NCBI GenBank assembly: GCA_020632875.1
Contig: JACKET010000018.1
Span: 78,831-142,830, forward strand
Reading direction: 5' to 3'
Source of the DNA: Alphaproteobacteria bacterium
Lineage (GTDB): Bacteria > Myxococcota_A > UBA796 > GCA-2862545
Length of the DNA: 64,000 nt
Both the position numbers and the translations under genes were made by a program. Position 1 is the first letter of the stretch. Each line of letters opens with the position of its first letter. This document shows, in pieces, positions 16,151 to 24,724 of this stretch. The notes beneath the pieces were generated by a model. It did no database searches, had not been told where the DNA came from, and saw only the letters and a program-made list of their open reading frames with translations.

Positions 16151-17623
16151 ATGTCGGCCACGCCATCATCCCACAAGTCCAGCCGCGCAGCCGTGCTCCG
16201 CGCGCTCGGTGCCACGAGCCTCGTGGCGTTCGGCAGCCTGTGGGTCCAGATCGACGGTCTGGTCGGGTCGAACGGCATCCTCCCCTTCCGCGACCACCTC
16301 GACGCCGTGGCGGCCTCCGCGTCCGGCAACCCGTTCTGGGAGGAGCCGACCCTGTTCTGGTGGTGGCCCACGGACGCCGCGCTCCACGTGGCGTGCGGCC
16401 TCGGCTGCCTCGGCTCCGCGCTGCTGATGACGGGCCTTCCGCTCGAAGGGCCCGTCCTGCTGGGGCTGTGGGCGCTCTACCTGTCCCTGTCGCAGGTCGG
16501 GCAGATCTTCCTCGGCTACCAGTGGGACACGCTGCTCACCGAGACCCTGTTCACCGCGATGCTCGTGGCGCGGTGGCACCCGTGGAGCTCCGAAGAGCCC
16601 GCCCGGCTGGGCGTCTGGGCGCTGCGCCTGCTCCTGTTCAAGCTGATGCTCGGCAGCGGGCTCGTGAAGCTCACGTCCGGCGACGGGACGTGGCGCGACG
16701 GCACGGCGCTCGCCTACCACTACTGGACGCAGCCCATCCCGAACCCGCTCTCCTGGCGGTTCCATCACCTCCCCGCCTGGTGGCACCACGTGGAGACGTG
16801 GCTGACGTTGATCATCGAGATCCCGCTCCCCTTCGCGATCTTCGCGGGGCGGATGGGACGGCGGGTGGCCTTCGTCGGGTTCACCCTCGTGCTCGCCATG
16901 CTGTTCGCGACCGGGAACTACGGGTTCTTCCAGCTCCTGTCGATGGTGCTGGTCCTGTCCCTGCTGGACGACGCGGACTGGCGTGGCCTCACGGCACGCC
17001 TCCGGATGCGGACGCCACCGACCCTCGCGTGGGCCTGGCGCTGGGGGTACGACCGAGAGCGGGCGTTCGCGAAGGAGGTCCTCGCCGGGGCCGTCCTGAC
17101 CGGCCTGATCGCGATCGGGCTGCCGATGCAGTACGGCCGGACCTGGAGCTACCGGGACCTGCCGCCGTCGACCGTCGAGGTCCTCCGCACGACGAGCCCG
17201 TTCCGGACCGTCAACGCGTACGGGCTCTTCGCGAGCATGACGACCACACGGCCCGAGGTCCGCATCGAAGGCAGCCTCGACGGCCGCGTGTGGAAGCCGT
17301 ACGTCTTCCGCTACAAGCCCGGCCCGCTCGACCGCGCGCCGCCCGTGGTCGCCCCGCACATGCCGCGGCTCGACTGGCAGATGTGGTTCGCCGCGCTCCG
17401 CAGCTGCCAGCGGTCCACGTGGGTGCCGAAGCTCATGGAGCGCCTCGCCGACAACGAGCCCGCCGTGGTCGCCCTGATCGCGGAGGACCCCTTCCCGGAC
17501 GGCGGCCCGCGCTACATCCGCGCGCAGCGGTCGCTCTACACGTTCACCGAGCGGGGCCCGGAGTGGTGGGCGTCGAGCACCGTGGAGGAGCCCTACTGCC
17601 GCGCGATCGAGGTCATCCGATGA
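16151..17623 (+). CDS. Lipase maturation factor (LMF) family membrane protein
   Basis: 490 residues with about seven to nine hydrophobic segments. 'SLWVQIDGLVGSNGILP' near the N terminus, 'LSQVGQIFLGYQWDTLLTE', 'RLLLFKLMLGSGLVKLTSGD', 'WRDGTALAYHYWTQPIP' and the soluble tail 'RIEGSLDGRVWKPYVFRYKPG' are characteristic of the LMF1/LMF2 family. In vertebrates LMF1 helps dimeric lipases fold in the ER; bacterial members are common but functionally unassigned. The C terminus overlaps the convergent (p)ppGpp-synthetase gene by 11 bp. A folding or membrane-lipid role is inferred only from the family. Confidence 0.88.
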   Translation: MSATPSSHKSSRAAVLRALGATSLVAFGSLWVQIDGLVGSNGILPFRDHLDAVAASASGNPFWEEPTLFWWWPTDAALHVACGLGCLGSALLMTGLPLEGPVLLGLWALYLSLSQVGQIFLGYQWDTLLTETLFTAMLVARWHPWSSEEPARLGVWALRLLLFKLMLGSGLVKLTSGDGTWRDGTALAYHYWTQPIPNPLSWRFHHLPAWWHHVETWLTLIIEIPLPFAIFAGRMGRRVAFVGFTLVLAMLFATGNYGFFQLLSMVLVLSLLDDADWRGLTARLRMRTPPTLAWAWRWGYDRERAFAKEVLAGAVLTGLIAIGLPMQYGRTWSYRDLPPSTVEVLRTTSPFRTVNAYGLFASMTTTRPEVRIEGSLDGRVWKPYVFRYKPGPLDRAPPVVAPHMPRLDWQMWFAALRSCQRSTWVPKLMERLADNEPAVVALIAEDPFPDGGPRYIRAQRSLYTFTERGPEWWASSTVEEPYCRAIEVIR

Positions 17624-19772
17624 CGCGGTGGACCGCGTCGACGCCCTTGATCTTCTCGATGTTCCGGATGAGCCGCGTGAGCTCGCCCACGTCGCGCACC
17701 GACAGCTCGAGGCTGACGTTGGCCCGGTCGTCGGCCATGTTGCGCGCCTCGGCGCGGTTGATGTTCACCTGCTGCTGCTCGCACAGCTTCGTGATGTTCG
17801 CGAGCATGCCGGGACGGTCGGTGCAGAAGATCTCGATCGTGCCGCTGTGGCGGATCTCGCTGCCCTGATCCCACTCGACGGGGATGCGGCGGTCGGCGTC
17901 CATCGTCTCGAGCTGGTCGCAGTCGCCCTTGTGCACGGTGATGCCGCGCCCGCGCGTGATGAACCCGACGACGGGCTCGCCGGGCAGGGGCGAGCAGCAG
18001 CGCGCGAAGGTCACGAGCAGGCCGTCTTCACCGGAGATCAGGACCGGGCTGACCGTGGCGGTGCGCCGGCCGAGCCGCCCGAGCAGGTTGGCCGCGAAGC
18101 CCTGCTGCTCTTCCTGGCGGGTCTGGTACTCGCCCTCGGGCAGCAGATCGCGCGCGACCTGCTGGAGCGTGAGGCCGCCCTTCGCCACCTCGACGAGGAG
18201 CTGATCCAGGTCGGCCAGGCCCCGCTTCTTCAGGACGGAGGTGATGTTCCCGTCGCGCTTCACGCGCTCCATGCTCCAGCCGCTGCGGCGCAGCTCGCTC
18301 TCGAGCATGTCGCGACCGAGGCGGGCCCCCTGCTCGAGCTCGCGCTGGCGCAGGTGGCGGCGGATCTTGCTGATGGCGCGGGAGGTCTTCGCGATGGCGA
18401 GCCAGTCGCGGTTCGGCTCCTGGTTCTGGGACGTGAGGATCTCGACGGTGTCGCCGGACTTCAGCACGTACCGCAGCGGCACCATGCGGCCGTTGACCTT
18501 CGCGCCGGTGCAGTGGTGGCCGACCTTGCTGTGCACGGCGTACGCGAAGTCGAGCGCCGTGGCGCCCATCGGGAAGCGCTTCACGTCGCCGCCGGGCGTG
18601 AAGATGAAGACCTCGTCGGCGTAGAACTGCGCCTTCACGCTCTCCATGAACTCGGTCGCGTCTTCGGCGTCGGTCACGCCCTCGAAGACGTTGCGGATCT
18701 TCGCGATGGCTACGAGATCCTCGGGCTTGAGCGCGAGGTGGCCCTCTTTGTAGCGCCAGTGGGCCGCGATGCCCTCTTCGGCGACCCGGTGCATGTCGGC
18801 CGTGCGGAACTGCACCTCGACGCGACGGCCCTCGGGCCCGATGACCGTGGTGTGGAGCGACTGGTACCCGTTGGGCTTGGGCCGCGCGATGTAGTCCTTG
18901 ATCTTGTCGGGGACCGGCGGGTAGCTCGCGTGGATCATGCCGAGCGCGGCGTAGCACGAGCCCAGATCGGGCAGGATGACGCGGAACGCGAGCAGATCGG
19001 CGACCTCGGACAGCGTGATGCCCTGGCGCGTGATCTTCTTGAAGATGCTCCACCGGTGCTTCGCGCGGCCGCTCACGTTGCCCTGGATGCCGCTCGCGTG
19101 GAGCAGATCCTGGAGGGCGGACACGACGCGGGAGGTGTAGGCCTCGCGATCGGCTGCCGTGCGGTCGAGGAACCGGTCGATCTCGAGGTACGCCTCGGGC
19201 TCGAGGTAGCGGAAGCAGAGGTCTTCGAGCTCGGTCTTGAGCCGCGTGATGCCGAGCCGGTTGGCGATCGGCACGAAGATCTCCATCGTCTCGCGCGAGA
19301 TCTCCTTCTGCTTCTCGGGCCGGTGGTGCTCGAGCGTCTGCATGTTGTGCGTGCGGTCGGCGAGCTTGACGAGGATGACCCGGAGATCCTTGCTCATCGC
19401 GAGCATCATCTTCCGGAAGTTCTCGGCGGCGAGCTCTTCCTTGCTGCGGAACTTGAGCTTGCCCATCTTCGTGACGCCATCGACGAGGTCGGTGATCTCG
19501 ACGCCGATCTGGGCCGCCATCTCCTCCTTCGTGATGGGGTTGTCTTCGAGCGCGTCGTGCAGGAGCGCGGTGGCGATGGTGTCGACGTCCATCCGGAGGT
19601 CGGCGAGGATCATCGCGACGGCGATGGGGTGCGAGAGGTACGGCTCGCCGCTCTTGCGCTTCTGACCCGCGTGCGCGCGGGCCGAGATGAGGTACGCATC
19701 CATCACCCGGCCGACGTCGGCGTCGGGCGAGTAGGTCTGGATCCGTTCGATGATTTCGGAGATCGAGGACAA
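17613..19772 (-). CDS. rsh: Bifunctional (p)ppGpp synthetase/hydrolase (RelA/SpoT homologue)
   Basis: 719 residues, standard for long Rsh proteins. The HD hydrolase domain is intact (H48 in YLSHP, H72-D73 in ALLHDALED, 'KLADRTHNMQ'), so it should degrade (p)ppGpp. The synthetase domain follows ('AKHRWSIFKKI', 'LADLLAFRVIL', 'PKPNGYQSLHTTV', 'EVQFRT'), then TGS ('GDVKRFPMGATALDFAYAVH') and a C-terminal ACT domain ('FCTDRPGMLANITKLCEQ'). It controls the stringent response. The start is the TTG at 19772, with GGGAG upstream and a TAGACT hexamer further up that may be the -10 box. Only one such gene is seen here. The gmk gene lies 59 bp upstream on the same strand, linking guanine-nucleotide metabolism with alarmone control. 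Confidence 0.96.
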   Translation of the reverse strand: MSSISEIIERIQTYSPDADVGRVMDAYLISARAHAGQKRKSGEPYLSHPIAVAMILADLRMDVDTIATALLHDALEDNPITKEEMAAQIGVEITDLVDGVTKMGKLKFRSKEELAAENFRKMMLAMSKDLRVILVKLADRTHNMQTLEHHRPEKQKEISRETMEIFVPIANRLGITRLKTELEDLCFRYLEPEAYLEIDRFLDRTAADREAYTSRVVSALQDLLHASGIQGNVSGRAKHRWSIFKKITRQGITLSEVADLLAFRVILPDLGSCYAALGMIHASYPPVPDKIKDYIARPKPNGYQSLHTTVIGPEGRRVEVQFRTADMHRVAEEGIAAHWRYKEGHLALKPEDLVAIAKIRNVFEGVTDAEDATEFMESVKAQFYADEVFIFTPGGDVKRFPMGATALDFAYAVHSKVGHHCTGAKVNGRMVPLRYVLKSGDTVEILTSQNQEPNRDWLAIAKTSRAISKIRRHLRQRELEQGARLGRDMLESELRRSGWSMERVKRDGNITSVLKKRGLADLDQLLVEVAKGGLTLQQVARDLLPEGEYQTRQEEQQGFAANLLGRLGRRTATVSPVLISGEDGLLVTFARCCSPLPGEPVVGFITRGRGITVHKGDCDQLETMDADRRIPVEWDQGSEIRHSGTIEIFCTDRPGMLANITKLCEQQQVNINRAEARNMADDRANVSLELSVRDVGELTRLIRNIEKIKGVDAVHRVIG

Positions 19773-19831
19773 GGTCGTGCGACTCCCAGACGAGAGTCTA
19801 GCCGCGGAGGAGGCGGTGCACAGTGGGTGCG

Positions 19832-20470
19832 TCAGTGCGATGCGAGTGGAGCGAAGCGCGCCACCCAGCTCGCCCTCCGATCCCGACGGGACATCTCGGC
19901 GAGCATGATCCCCTGGAAACAGGCATGCGCGGCTTCGAGGTCGTCGTTCATCACGACGTAGTCGAACTCGCCGACGGCGCCGAGCTGGCCCGCGAGCTTC
20001 GCCATCCGCCCCGCGATCACGGCGTCGCTGTCGGTGGCCCGGGCGCGCAACCGCGCTTCGAGGGACCCGATGTCGGGCGGCACGATCATCACGTGCACGG
20101 CCTCGGGCATGCGCGCGCGCACCTGGCGGGCGCCCTGGACGTCGATGTCGAGGATCAGCGAGTCGCCGCGGGCGAGCGCGGCTTCGGTCGGCGCGCGCAG
20201 CGTGCCGTAGAACCGGTCGTACACCTCGGCGTGCTCGAGGAAGGCGCCCTCTTCGACCAGCGCGAGGAAACGCTCGCGCGCGACGAAGTGGTAGTCGACG
20301 CCATCCGCCTCGCCGGCGCGCGGGTCGCGCGTGGTCGCGCTCACCGAGAACGAGAGCCCGGGGATGCGCGCCAGGGCGGCCTTGAGCAGCGTGCTCTTGC
20401 CGACGCCCGACGGGCCGGACACCACGAAGAGGACCCCGCGATCGGGCGGCGCCAGGGCGAGCCGGCTCAT
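19832..20470 (-). CDS. gmk: Guanylate kinase
   Basis: 212 residues. P-loop 'VVSGPSGVGKSTLLKA', GMP-binding 'SVSATTRDPRAGEADGVDY', and 'LILDIDVQGARQVR' identify guanylate kinase, which converts GMP to GDP with ATP. The ATG at 20470 overlaps the stop of yicC by 4 bp (ATGA), so translation is coupled. A minus-strand frame extends much further upstream, but that part is a shadow of yicC. The yicC-gmk order is conserved in many bacteria, and the following rsh gene completes a guanine-nucleotide and alarmone set. Confidence 0.96.
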   Translation of the reverse strand: MSRLALAPPDRGVLFVVSGPSGVGKSTLLKAALARIPGLSFSVSATTRDPRAGEADGVDYHFVARERFLALVEEGAFLEHAEVYDRFYGTLRAPTEAALARGDSLILDIDVQGARQVRARMPEAVHVMIVPPDIGSLEARLRARATDSDAVIAGRMAKLAGQLGAVGEFDYVVMNDDLEAAHACFQGIMLAEMSRRDRRASWVARFAPLASH

Positions 20471-21345
20471 TCGATGTTGGCGCTCTGCTCGCGCATCCGC
20501 TCGAGAACGCTCTTCATGAGGACGACGCGCTGGCTGACCGGGTGCTCGGCGGCCTTCGACCCGATGGTGTTGACCTCGCGGTTCATCTCCTGGAGCAGGA
20601 AGTCGAGCTTCCGGCCCACGGGATCCTGCTCGCGCAATGTCTCGGAGAACTGGTCGAGGTGGCTGCGCATGCGCGCGACCTCTTCGGTGACGTCGGCCTT
20701 GTCGGCGAGGTGCGCGACCTCTTGCGCGATGCGGTACGGGTCGGCCTGGTCGCCGAGCAGACGCGCGATGCGGCGCTGCAGCTTCTTCTGGAGACGCTCG
20801 TTGATGCCCTTCGACGCGGCTTCGATCTCGCCCGTGATCTGCCGCATCTCGTCGACCATCTGCTCGAACTCGCGCTGGATGGCCTGGCCCTCGGCCTCGC
20901 GCATCTGGATGAGGTCGGCGATGGCGGACTGGACGGCGATCTCGACGACATCCCACTCGAGCGTGACGTCGACGAACTCTTCGGCGATCGTCATGACGCC
21001 CGGCTGCGACAGGATGAACGTGAACGGCACCTCGCGGGCGACGAAGCCGACCATGTTCTGTGCCACGTCGTTGATCACGAGCGCGTACTCGTTCGCGAGC
21101 GCGGCATCCGCGACGACCCGCTGCCGGGTGGTGCCGACCGTGCGCCGCACGTAGGCGTCGATCCGCCCGCGCGCGAACGGATCCTTGAGCAGCGCGTTGA
21201 TGCGCGGCTCGAGCGCCAGGTATTCCCGCGGAGAACGCAGGTTGATGTCGCGGAAGCGGTTGTTGACGCTCTTCAGCTCGACCACGACCGTGAGGTCGTT
21301 CGCGCTGGCTTCACCGCGGCCGTATCCCGTCATCGAACGGAGCAT
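20467..21345 (-). CDS. yicC: YicC-family endoribonuclease
   Basis: 292 residues. 'MLRSMTGYGRGE' at the N terminus, 'ELKSVNNRFRDINLR', and the C-terminal 'EMNREVNTIGSKA' are diagnostic of YicC. Members are endoribonucleases; the E. coli protein promotes degradation of certain small RNAs. Cytoplasmic. The gene is followed by gmk with a 4-bp overlap. There is no ribosome site before the ATG; a TAACGG hexamer lies exactly 6 nt upstream, a leaderless-promoter arrangement seen at several other genes here. It diverges from the ABC permease gene across 54 bp. Confidence 0.95.
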   Translation of the reverse strand: MLRSMTGYGRGEASANDLTVVVELKSVNNRFRDINLRSPREYLALEPRINALLKDPFARGRIDAYVRRTVGTTRQRVVADAALANEYALVINDVAQNMVGFVAREVPFTFILSQPGVMTIAEEFVDVTLEWDVVEIAVQSAIADLIQMREAEGQAIQREFEQMVDEMRQITGEIEAASKGINERLQKKLQRRIARLLGDQADPYRIAQEVAHLADKADVTEEVARMRSHLDQFSETLREQDPVGRKLDFLLQEMNREVNTIGSKAAEHPVSQRVVLMKSVLERMREQSANIE

Positions 21346-21351
21346 GCGGTG

Positions 21352-21357
21352 CCGTTA
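21352..21357 (-). promoter_or_regulatory. Candidate -10 element of a leaderless promoter (yicC-gmk)
   Basis: TAACGG on the minus strand at -12 to -7 relative to the A of the yicC ATG (21345), part of a GTTAAC palindrome. No Shine-Dalgarno sequence lies between. Confidence 0.45.
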
Positions 21358-21399
21358 ACAGGGTCGAAACACAAGGGCCCACGTCCGCGTACGACCCAC

Positions 21400-22557
21400 G
21401 TGATCCTCCTCCTCTCCCGCGCCCTCGTGCCCACCGCGATCTCCCGCACCATGCCGGGTGCGCTCGCGCTGTTGTTCGCGATCTCCCAGGTCTCTGCCAT
21501 GGTGGACTTCCCGGGCGTCGCGGTGCAGGTGCAGGCGGCGCCGATCGGAGCCCGGGCTGTGCTGGCGGGCGCCCTAGCGCTGCTGGGAGGTCTGGGGTCG
21601 ATCGGGACCTACCGGGTGCTGCTCTACGGTCCCCGGGCGGGGTTCGCGTGGCGGATGCCCGTGGGGGACGCCGCGCTGGCGGGGGCGTTCGGGACCGCCC
21701 TGCTGATCCCGGCCGTGCCGACGGGCGTGTGCGCGTTGCTGTTGGGACCGATCCCCGCACTCGCGGTGATGTTGCTCGCGGCGATGGTCGGAGCCGCGGG
21801 AGCGGCGCGGAGCCCGTGGGCCCTCGTCTTCGCGGGCCTGGCGGCGACCGCGACCGGGCCGTGGGCCGTGCTGTCGGCCCTCGCCGGGGTCGCGCTGCTC
21901 GGCCCGCTCGGTCGGGCGCTGCGCGACGGGCGGCCGCTCGGGCAGCCAGCCGTGCGGACGGCGTGGCTCCGGCGGGGTCCCGTGCTGGCGCTCGTCCAGC
22001 GGGACGTGCTCGGGCTCTGGCGGACGTGGCCCGCGACGGTCGCGGGTCTCGCGGTGGTCCCGGGTGTGCTCGCCTGGCTCGTGCAGGGCGCCCTGCACCG
22101 CACCTGGCCGCCCTCCGCGATCTCGACGGGCAGCGTGCTGATCGTGGGCGCCTTCGGACTGCTGCCCGCCGCGACGCTCGGCGCCGTCGCGAAGGTCGAG
22201 CGGGGCGCTCAGCTCGCGCGCGGGCTGCCCGTCTCGCCCGGCGAGCGCGTGATGGCGCTGCTCGGCACCGCGCTGCTCCCGCTGGGTCCCGTGGTGGCGG
22301 GCATCCTCGTCGCCGGCACCGCGAACGGCCCGCTCGGCGCGGTCCGCGTGGCGACCGTCGCGCTCGTGCTCGCCAGCCTCGCCGCCGCCGCGCTGCTCGG
22401 CCGCACCACCCAGCGCCACCGGGAGGATCTCGTGTCGCACGGCATCGCCGCGTCCGTCTTCGTCACCCTCGTCGCGGCGATCTCGCCGTGGGCGACACCC
22501 CCGCTGCTCGCCCTCTCGGCGGGTGCGGCGACCCTCGCGGTCCGGAGGGCCGGATGA
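21400..22557 (+). CDS. ABC-type export permease-like membrane protein
   Basis: 385 residues from a GTG at 21400. About nine to ten hydrophobic segments, very rich in Ala, Leu, Val and Gly, with short basic loops (for example RALRDGRPLG, RTTQRHRED). There is no sequence signature of a specific family, but the next gene is an ABC ATPase that overlaps its stop by 4 bp (ATGA), so it is taken to be the membrane subunit of that transporter. Two internal halves may correspond to a duplicated permease. Start alternatives further upstream exist in the open frame but lie antisense to yicC. Confidence 0.7.
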   Translation: MILLLSRALVPTAISRTMPGALALLFAISQVSAMVDFPGVAVQVQAAPIGARAVLAGALALLGGLGSIGTYRVLLYGPRAGFAWRMPVGDAALAGAFGTALLIPAVPTGVCALLLGPIPALAVMLLAAMVGAAGAARSPWALVFAGLAATATGPWAVLSALAGVALLGPLGRALRDGRPLGQPAVRTAWLRRGPVLALVQRDVLGLWRTWPATVAGLAVVPGVLAWLVQGALHRTWPPSAISTGSVLIVGAFGLLPAATLGAVAKVERGAQLARGLPVSPGERVMALLGTALLPLGPVVAGILVAGTANGPLGAVRVATVALVLASLAAAALLGRTTQRHREDLVSHGIAASVFVTLVAAISPWATPPLLALSAGAATLAVRRAG

Positions 22558-23138
22558 TCGCGGTCACCGGCCTCGAGGTCCACTACGGCGCGCTCCGACT
22601 GGGGCCGCTCGATCTCCGCCTCGACGCGGGCATCGTGCACCTCGTCGGGTCCAACGGGACGGGCAAGACGAGCCTGCTGCGCGCCATGGCCGCCGCGATC
22701 CCGCGGTCCGCCGGCACCGTCGAGGTGGATGGCCACGACCCCGAGCGCGACGCGACGGCGCGCGGCCGGATCGGCTTCGTCCCCGCGGCTCCCGAGCTGC
22801 CGGGCTTCCTCACGGTCGACGAGGCCTGGCGCATGATGGCCGACCTGCGCCGCCGCCCCGACTGGGATGGCACCGAGCTGCGGGACGCCTTCGATCTGCC
22901 CGGGGCCCAGCGCCTCGACCGCGCCAGCACGGGCATGCGGCGCAAGGCCGAGGTCGTCGCGGCGCTCGCCGGCGATCCCACCGTCCTCCTGCTCGACGAG
23001 ACCCTCGCGAACATCGACGTTCGCGGCCGCGAGGTGCTGTGCGAGTGGCTCGACCGACACCGCGGGGATCGCGCCGTGATCCTCACGCATCACGGGGCCT
23101 CTCCCGTCCGACCCGACGCCGTGGTCACGCTGGGTTAA
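22554..23138 (+). CDS. ABC transporter ATP-binding subunit
   Basis: 194 residues, short but complete. Walker A 'GSNGTGKTS', Walker B 'PTVLLLDETLAN' and H-loop 'VILTHHG' are clear; the ABC signature is degenerate ('ASTGMRRKAEV' instead of LSGGQ), as in heme-exporter CcmA-like or ABC-2 type ATPases. The start overlaps the permease stop by 4 bp. Substrate cannot be told; a small exporter is most likely. Followed after 21 bp by the O-methyltransferase gene, within a chain of six closely packed genes. Confidence 0.9.
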   Translation: MIAVTGLEVHYGALRLGPLDLRLDAGIVHLVGSNGTGKTSLLRAMAAAIPRSAGTVEVDGHDPERDATARGRIGFVPAAPELPGFLTVDEAWRMMADLRRRPDWDGTELRDAFDLPGAQRLDRASTGMRRKAEVVAALAGDPTVLLLDETLANIDVRGREVLCEWLDRHRGDRAVILTHHGASPVRPDAVVTLG

Positions 23139-23159
23139 AGCGCCGGCCGGGAGGTAGGG

Positions 23160-23816
23160 ATGTCCACCACGACCGGCATCGCCGACGCGGCGCTGTCCGC
23201 CTACGTCGCGCAGCACGGCTGCCGCGAGACTCCCGTGCGCGCGGCGCTGCGCGAAGAGACCGCGCGCCTGTCGCAGTCCAACATGCAGATCAGCCCGCTC
23301 CAGGCGTCGTTCCTGCAGATGCTCGCGCGGATCTCCGGCGCCCGCTCGTACCTCGAGATCGGCGTGTTCACGGGGTACTCGTCCCTCGCGGTGGCCGAGG
23401 CGCTCCCGATCGACGGGCGCATCGTCGCCTGCGACGTGTCCGAGGAGTGGACCTCCACCGCCCGCCGCTACTGGCAGCAGGCCGGGCTCGAGCACAAGAT
23501 CGACCTCCGCCTCGCGCCGGCGGCCCAGACGCTCGCCGCCCTCGAAGAAGCCGGCGAGACCTTCGACTTCGCCTTCATCGACGCCGACAAGGAGAACCTC
23601 GCCGAGTACTACGAGCGCTGCCTCCGCCTCGTCCGGAAGGGCGGGTTCATCGCCGTCGACAACGTCCTGTGGAACGGCTCGGTCCTCCTCGACCCGCCGA
23701 ACAGCCCGGCCACACAGGCCATCCAGAAGTTCAACGCCGCCCGGCGCAGCGACGACCGCGTCGATCTCTCGCTCGTCCCCATCGCCGATGGCGTGACGCT
23801 CCTGTGGGTGCGCTGA
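23160..23816 (+). CDS. Class I SAM-dependent O-methyltransferase (catechol/caffeoyl-CoA type)
   Basis: 218 residues, typical of the family. 'YLEIGVFTGYSSLAVAEALP' is motif I (SAM binding), 'FDFAFIDADKENLAEYYE' carries the metal-binding Asp residues, and 'GGFIAVDNVLWNGSV' the DN pair. Members methylate vicinal hydroxyls on catechols or phenylpropanoids using a divalent metal. 'NMQISPLQASFLQML' is the conserved N-terminal helix. The ATG is preceded by GGGAGG. Its stop overlaps the next start (TGATG). The substrate is unknown; the ABC exporter upstream raises the possibility that a methylated small molecule is exported. Confidence 0.92.
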   Translation: MSTTTGIADAALSAYVAQHGCRETPVRAALREETARLSQSNMQISPLQASFLQMLARISGARSYLEIGVFTGYSSLAVAEALPIDGRIVACDVSEEWTSTARRYWQQAGLEHKIDLRLAPAAQTLAALEEAGETFDFAFIDADKENLAEYYERCLRLVRKGGFIAVDNVLWNGSVLLDPPNSPATQAIQKFNAARRSDDRVDLSLVPIADGVTLLWVR

Positions 23817-24724
23817 TGTGGCTGCTCGCGCTCCTCGGGTCCGCGTGGGCCGACTGCCCGGCCGGCCCCACCTCGACCGTCGGCGTCCAGCGCTTCGTCG
23901 AGCAGGCCGAGTTCGCGTTCGTCGAGCTCGACGACACCGGCCTCCGGGCGAACCGCGACCAGGCCGTCCAGACCGTGCTCTGCCTCGGCGAGCTCGTGCA
24001 TCCGCCCCACGCGGCGGCCTTCCTCAGGCTCGAGGGCGTGTTCGCGTTCGTGAACGAGAACCCGACCTTCGCGCTCGACGCCTTCCGCAGCGCGCTCACG
24101 GTGCAGCCCGACTTCCAGATGAAGGCCGCGATCGCCCCGGCCGGCGGCCCTCTCGCGGGCCTCTACGCGCAGGCGCGCGGCGACGTGCCGACGATGTGGG
24201 CCCTGCCCCAGCCCGGCAAGGCCGTGTTCGTGAACGGCGTCTCGACCACGCACGCCCCGTATGGGCTGTCGATCGTCCAGGTCGTGGAGCCCACGGGCCA
24301 GGTCGGGTGGACGGGCATCGTCACCGGTCCCAACGACCTCCCGCCGTGGTTCGTGAACGTCGCGGTCCCCTCGCCCGTCGCCGTCGCGCCGCAGCCGGTG
24401 CCCGCGCCATTCCCCGTGCCGGCTCCCCTCCCCGCTCCCGAGCCGTTCATGCCCGACCCGCTCGACGAGGATGCCGGGAAGAAGCCTCCCCGCGTGCCCC
24501 TGCTCGTCACCGCGGGCATCATCGCGGCCGCCGCGGGCGGCATGTACGCCGGGTCCGCCATCACCCGCACGCGGTACGACGCCGCCCCGACCGCCCAGCG
24601 ACGTCAGCTCACCAACACGCTGTTCCTGGGCGCCGCGGGGGCGGGTATCGTGAGCCTGGGCGTCGCCACGGTCGCCGTGGCGCTCCCGGCCAAGAAGCCG
24701 CAGCGAAACGAAGGAGTCTACTGA
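23816..24724 (+). CDS. Exported protein with Pro-rich linker and C-terminal membrane helices
   Basis: 302 residues. A short signal (MWLLALLGSAWA) is followed by a ~110-residue helical region with repeat-like character (FVEQAEFAFVELDDTGL, ENPTFALDAFRSALTVQPD) suggestive of a TPR-like fold, a beta stretch resembling a PEGA-type surface layer domain (NGVSTTHAPYGLSIVQVVE), a Pro/Ala/Val linker, and two C-terminal hydrophobic segments. It is joined to both neighbours by TGATG overlaps. Similar architectures are frequent in Myxococcota, but no function is known. Family not recognised with confidence. Confidence 0.65.
   Translation: MWLLALLGSAWADCPAGPTSTVGVQRFVEQAEFAFVELDDTGLRANRDQAVQTVLCLGELVHPPHAAAFLRLEGVFAFVNENPTFALDAFRSALTVQPDFQMKAAIAPAGGPLAGLYAQARGDVPTMWALPQPGKAVFVNGVSTTHAPYGLSIVQVVEPTGQVGWTGIVTGPNDLPPWFVNVAVPSPVAVAPQPVPAPFPVPAPLPAPEPFMPDPLDEDAGKKPPRVPLLVTAGIIAAAAGGMYAGSAITRTRYDAAPTAQRRQLTNTLFLGAAGAGIVSLGVATVAVALPAKKPQRNEGVY

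Noticed and set aside
17628..19961. A ~777-codon plus-strand open frame
   Set aside because: Exact antisense shadow of the (p)ppGpp synthetase/hydrolase gene; no start signal and biased Val/Asp/Glu/Arg composition.
23134..23140. GGTTAAAG before the O-methyltransferase as a leaderless -10 box
   Set aside because: The TAA is the stop codon region of the ABC ATPase gene and the methyltransferase has its own GGGAGG ribosome site.
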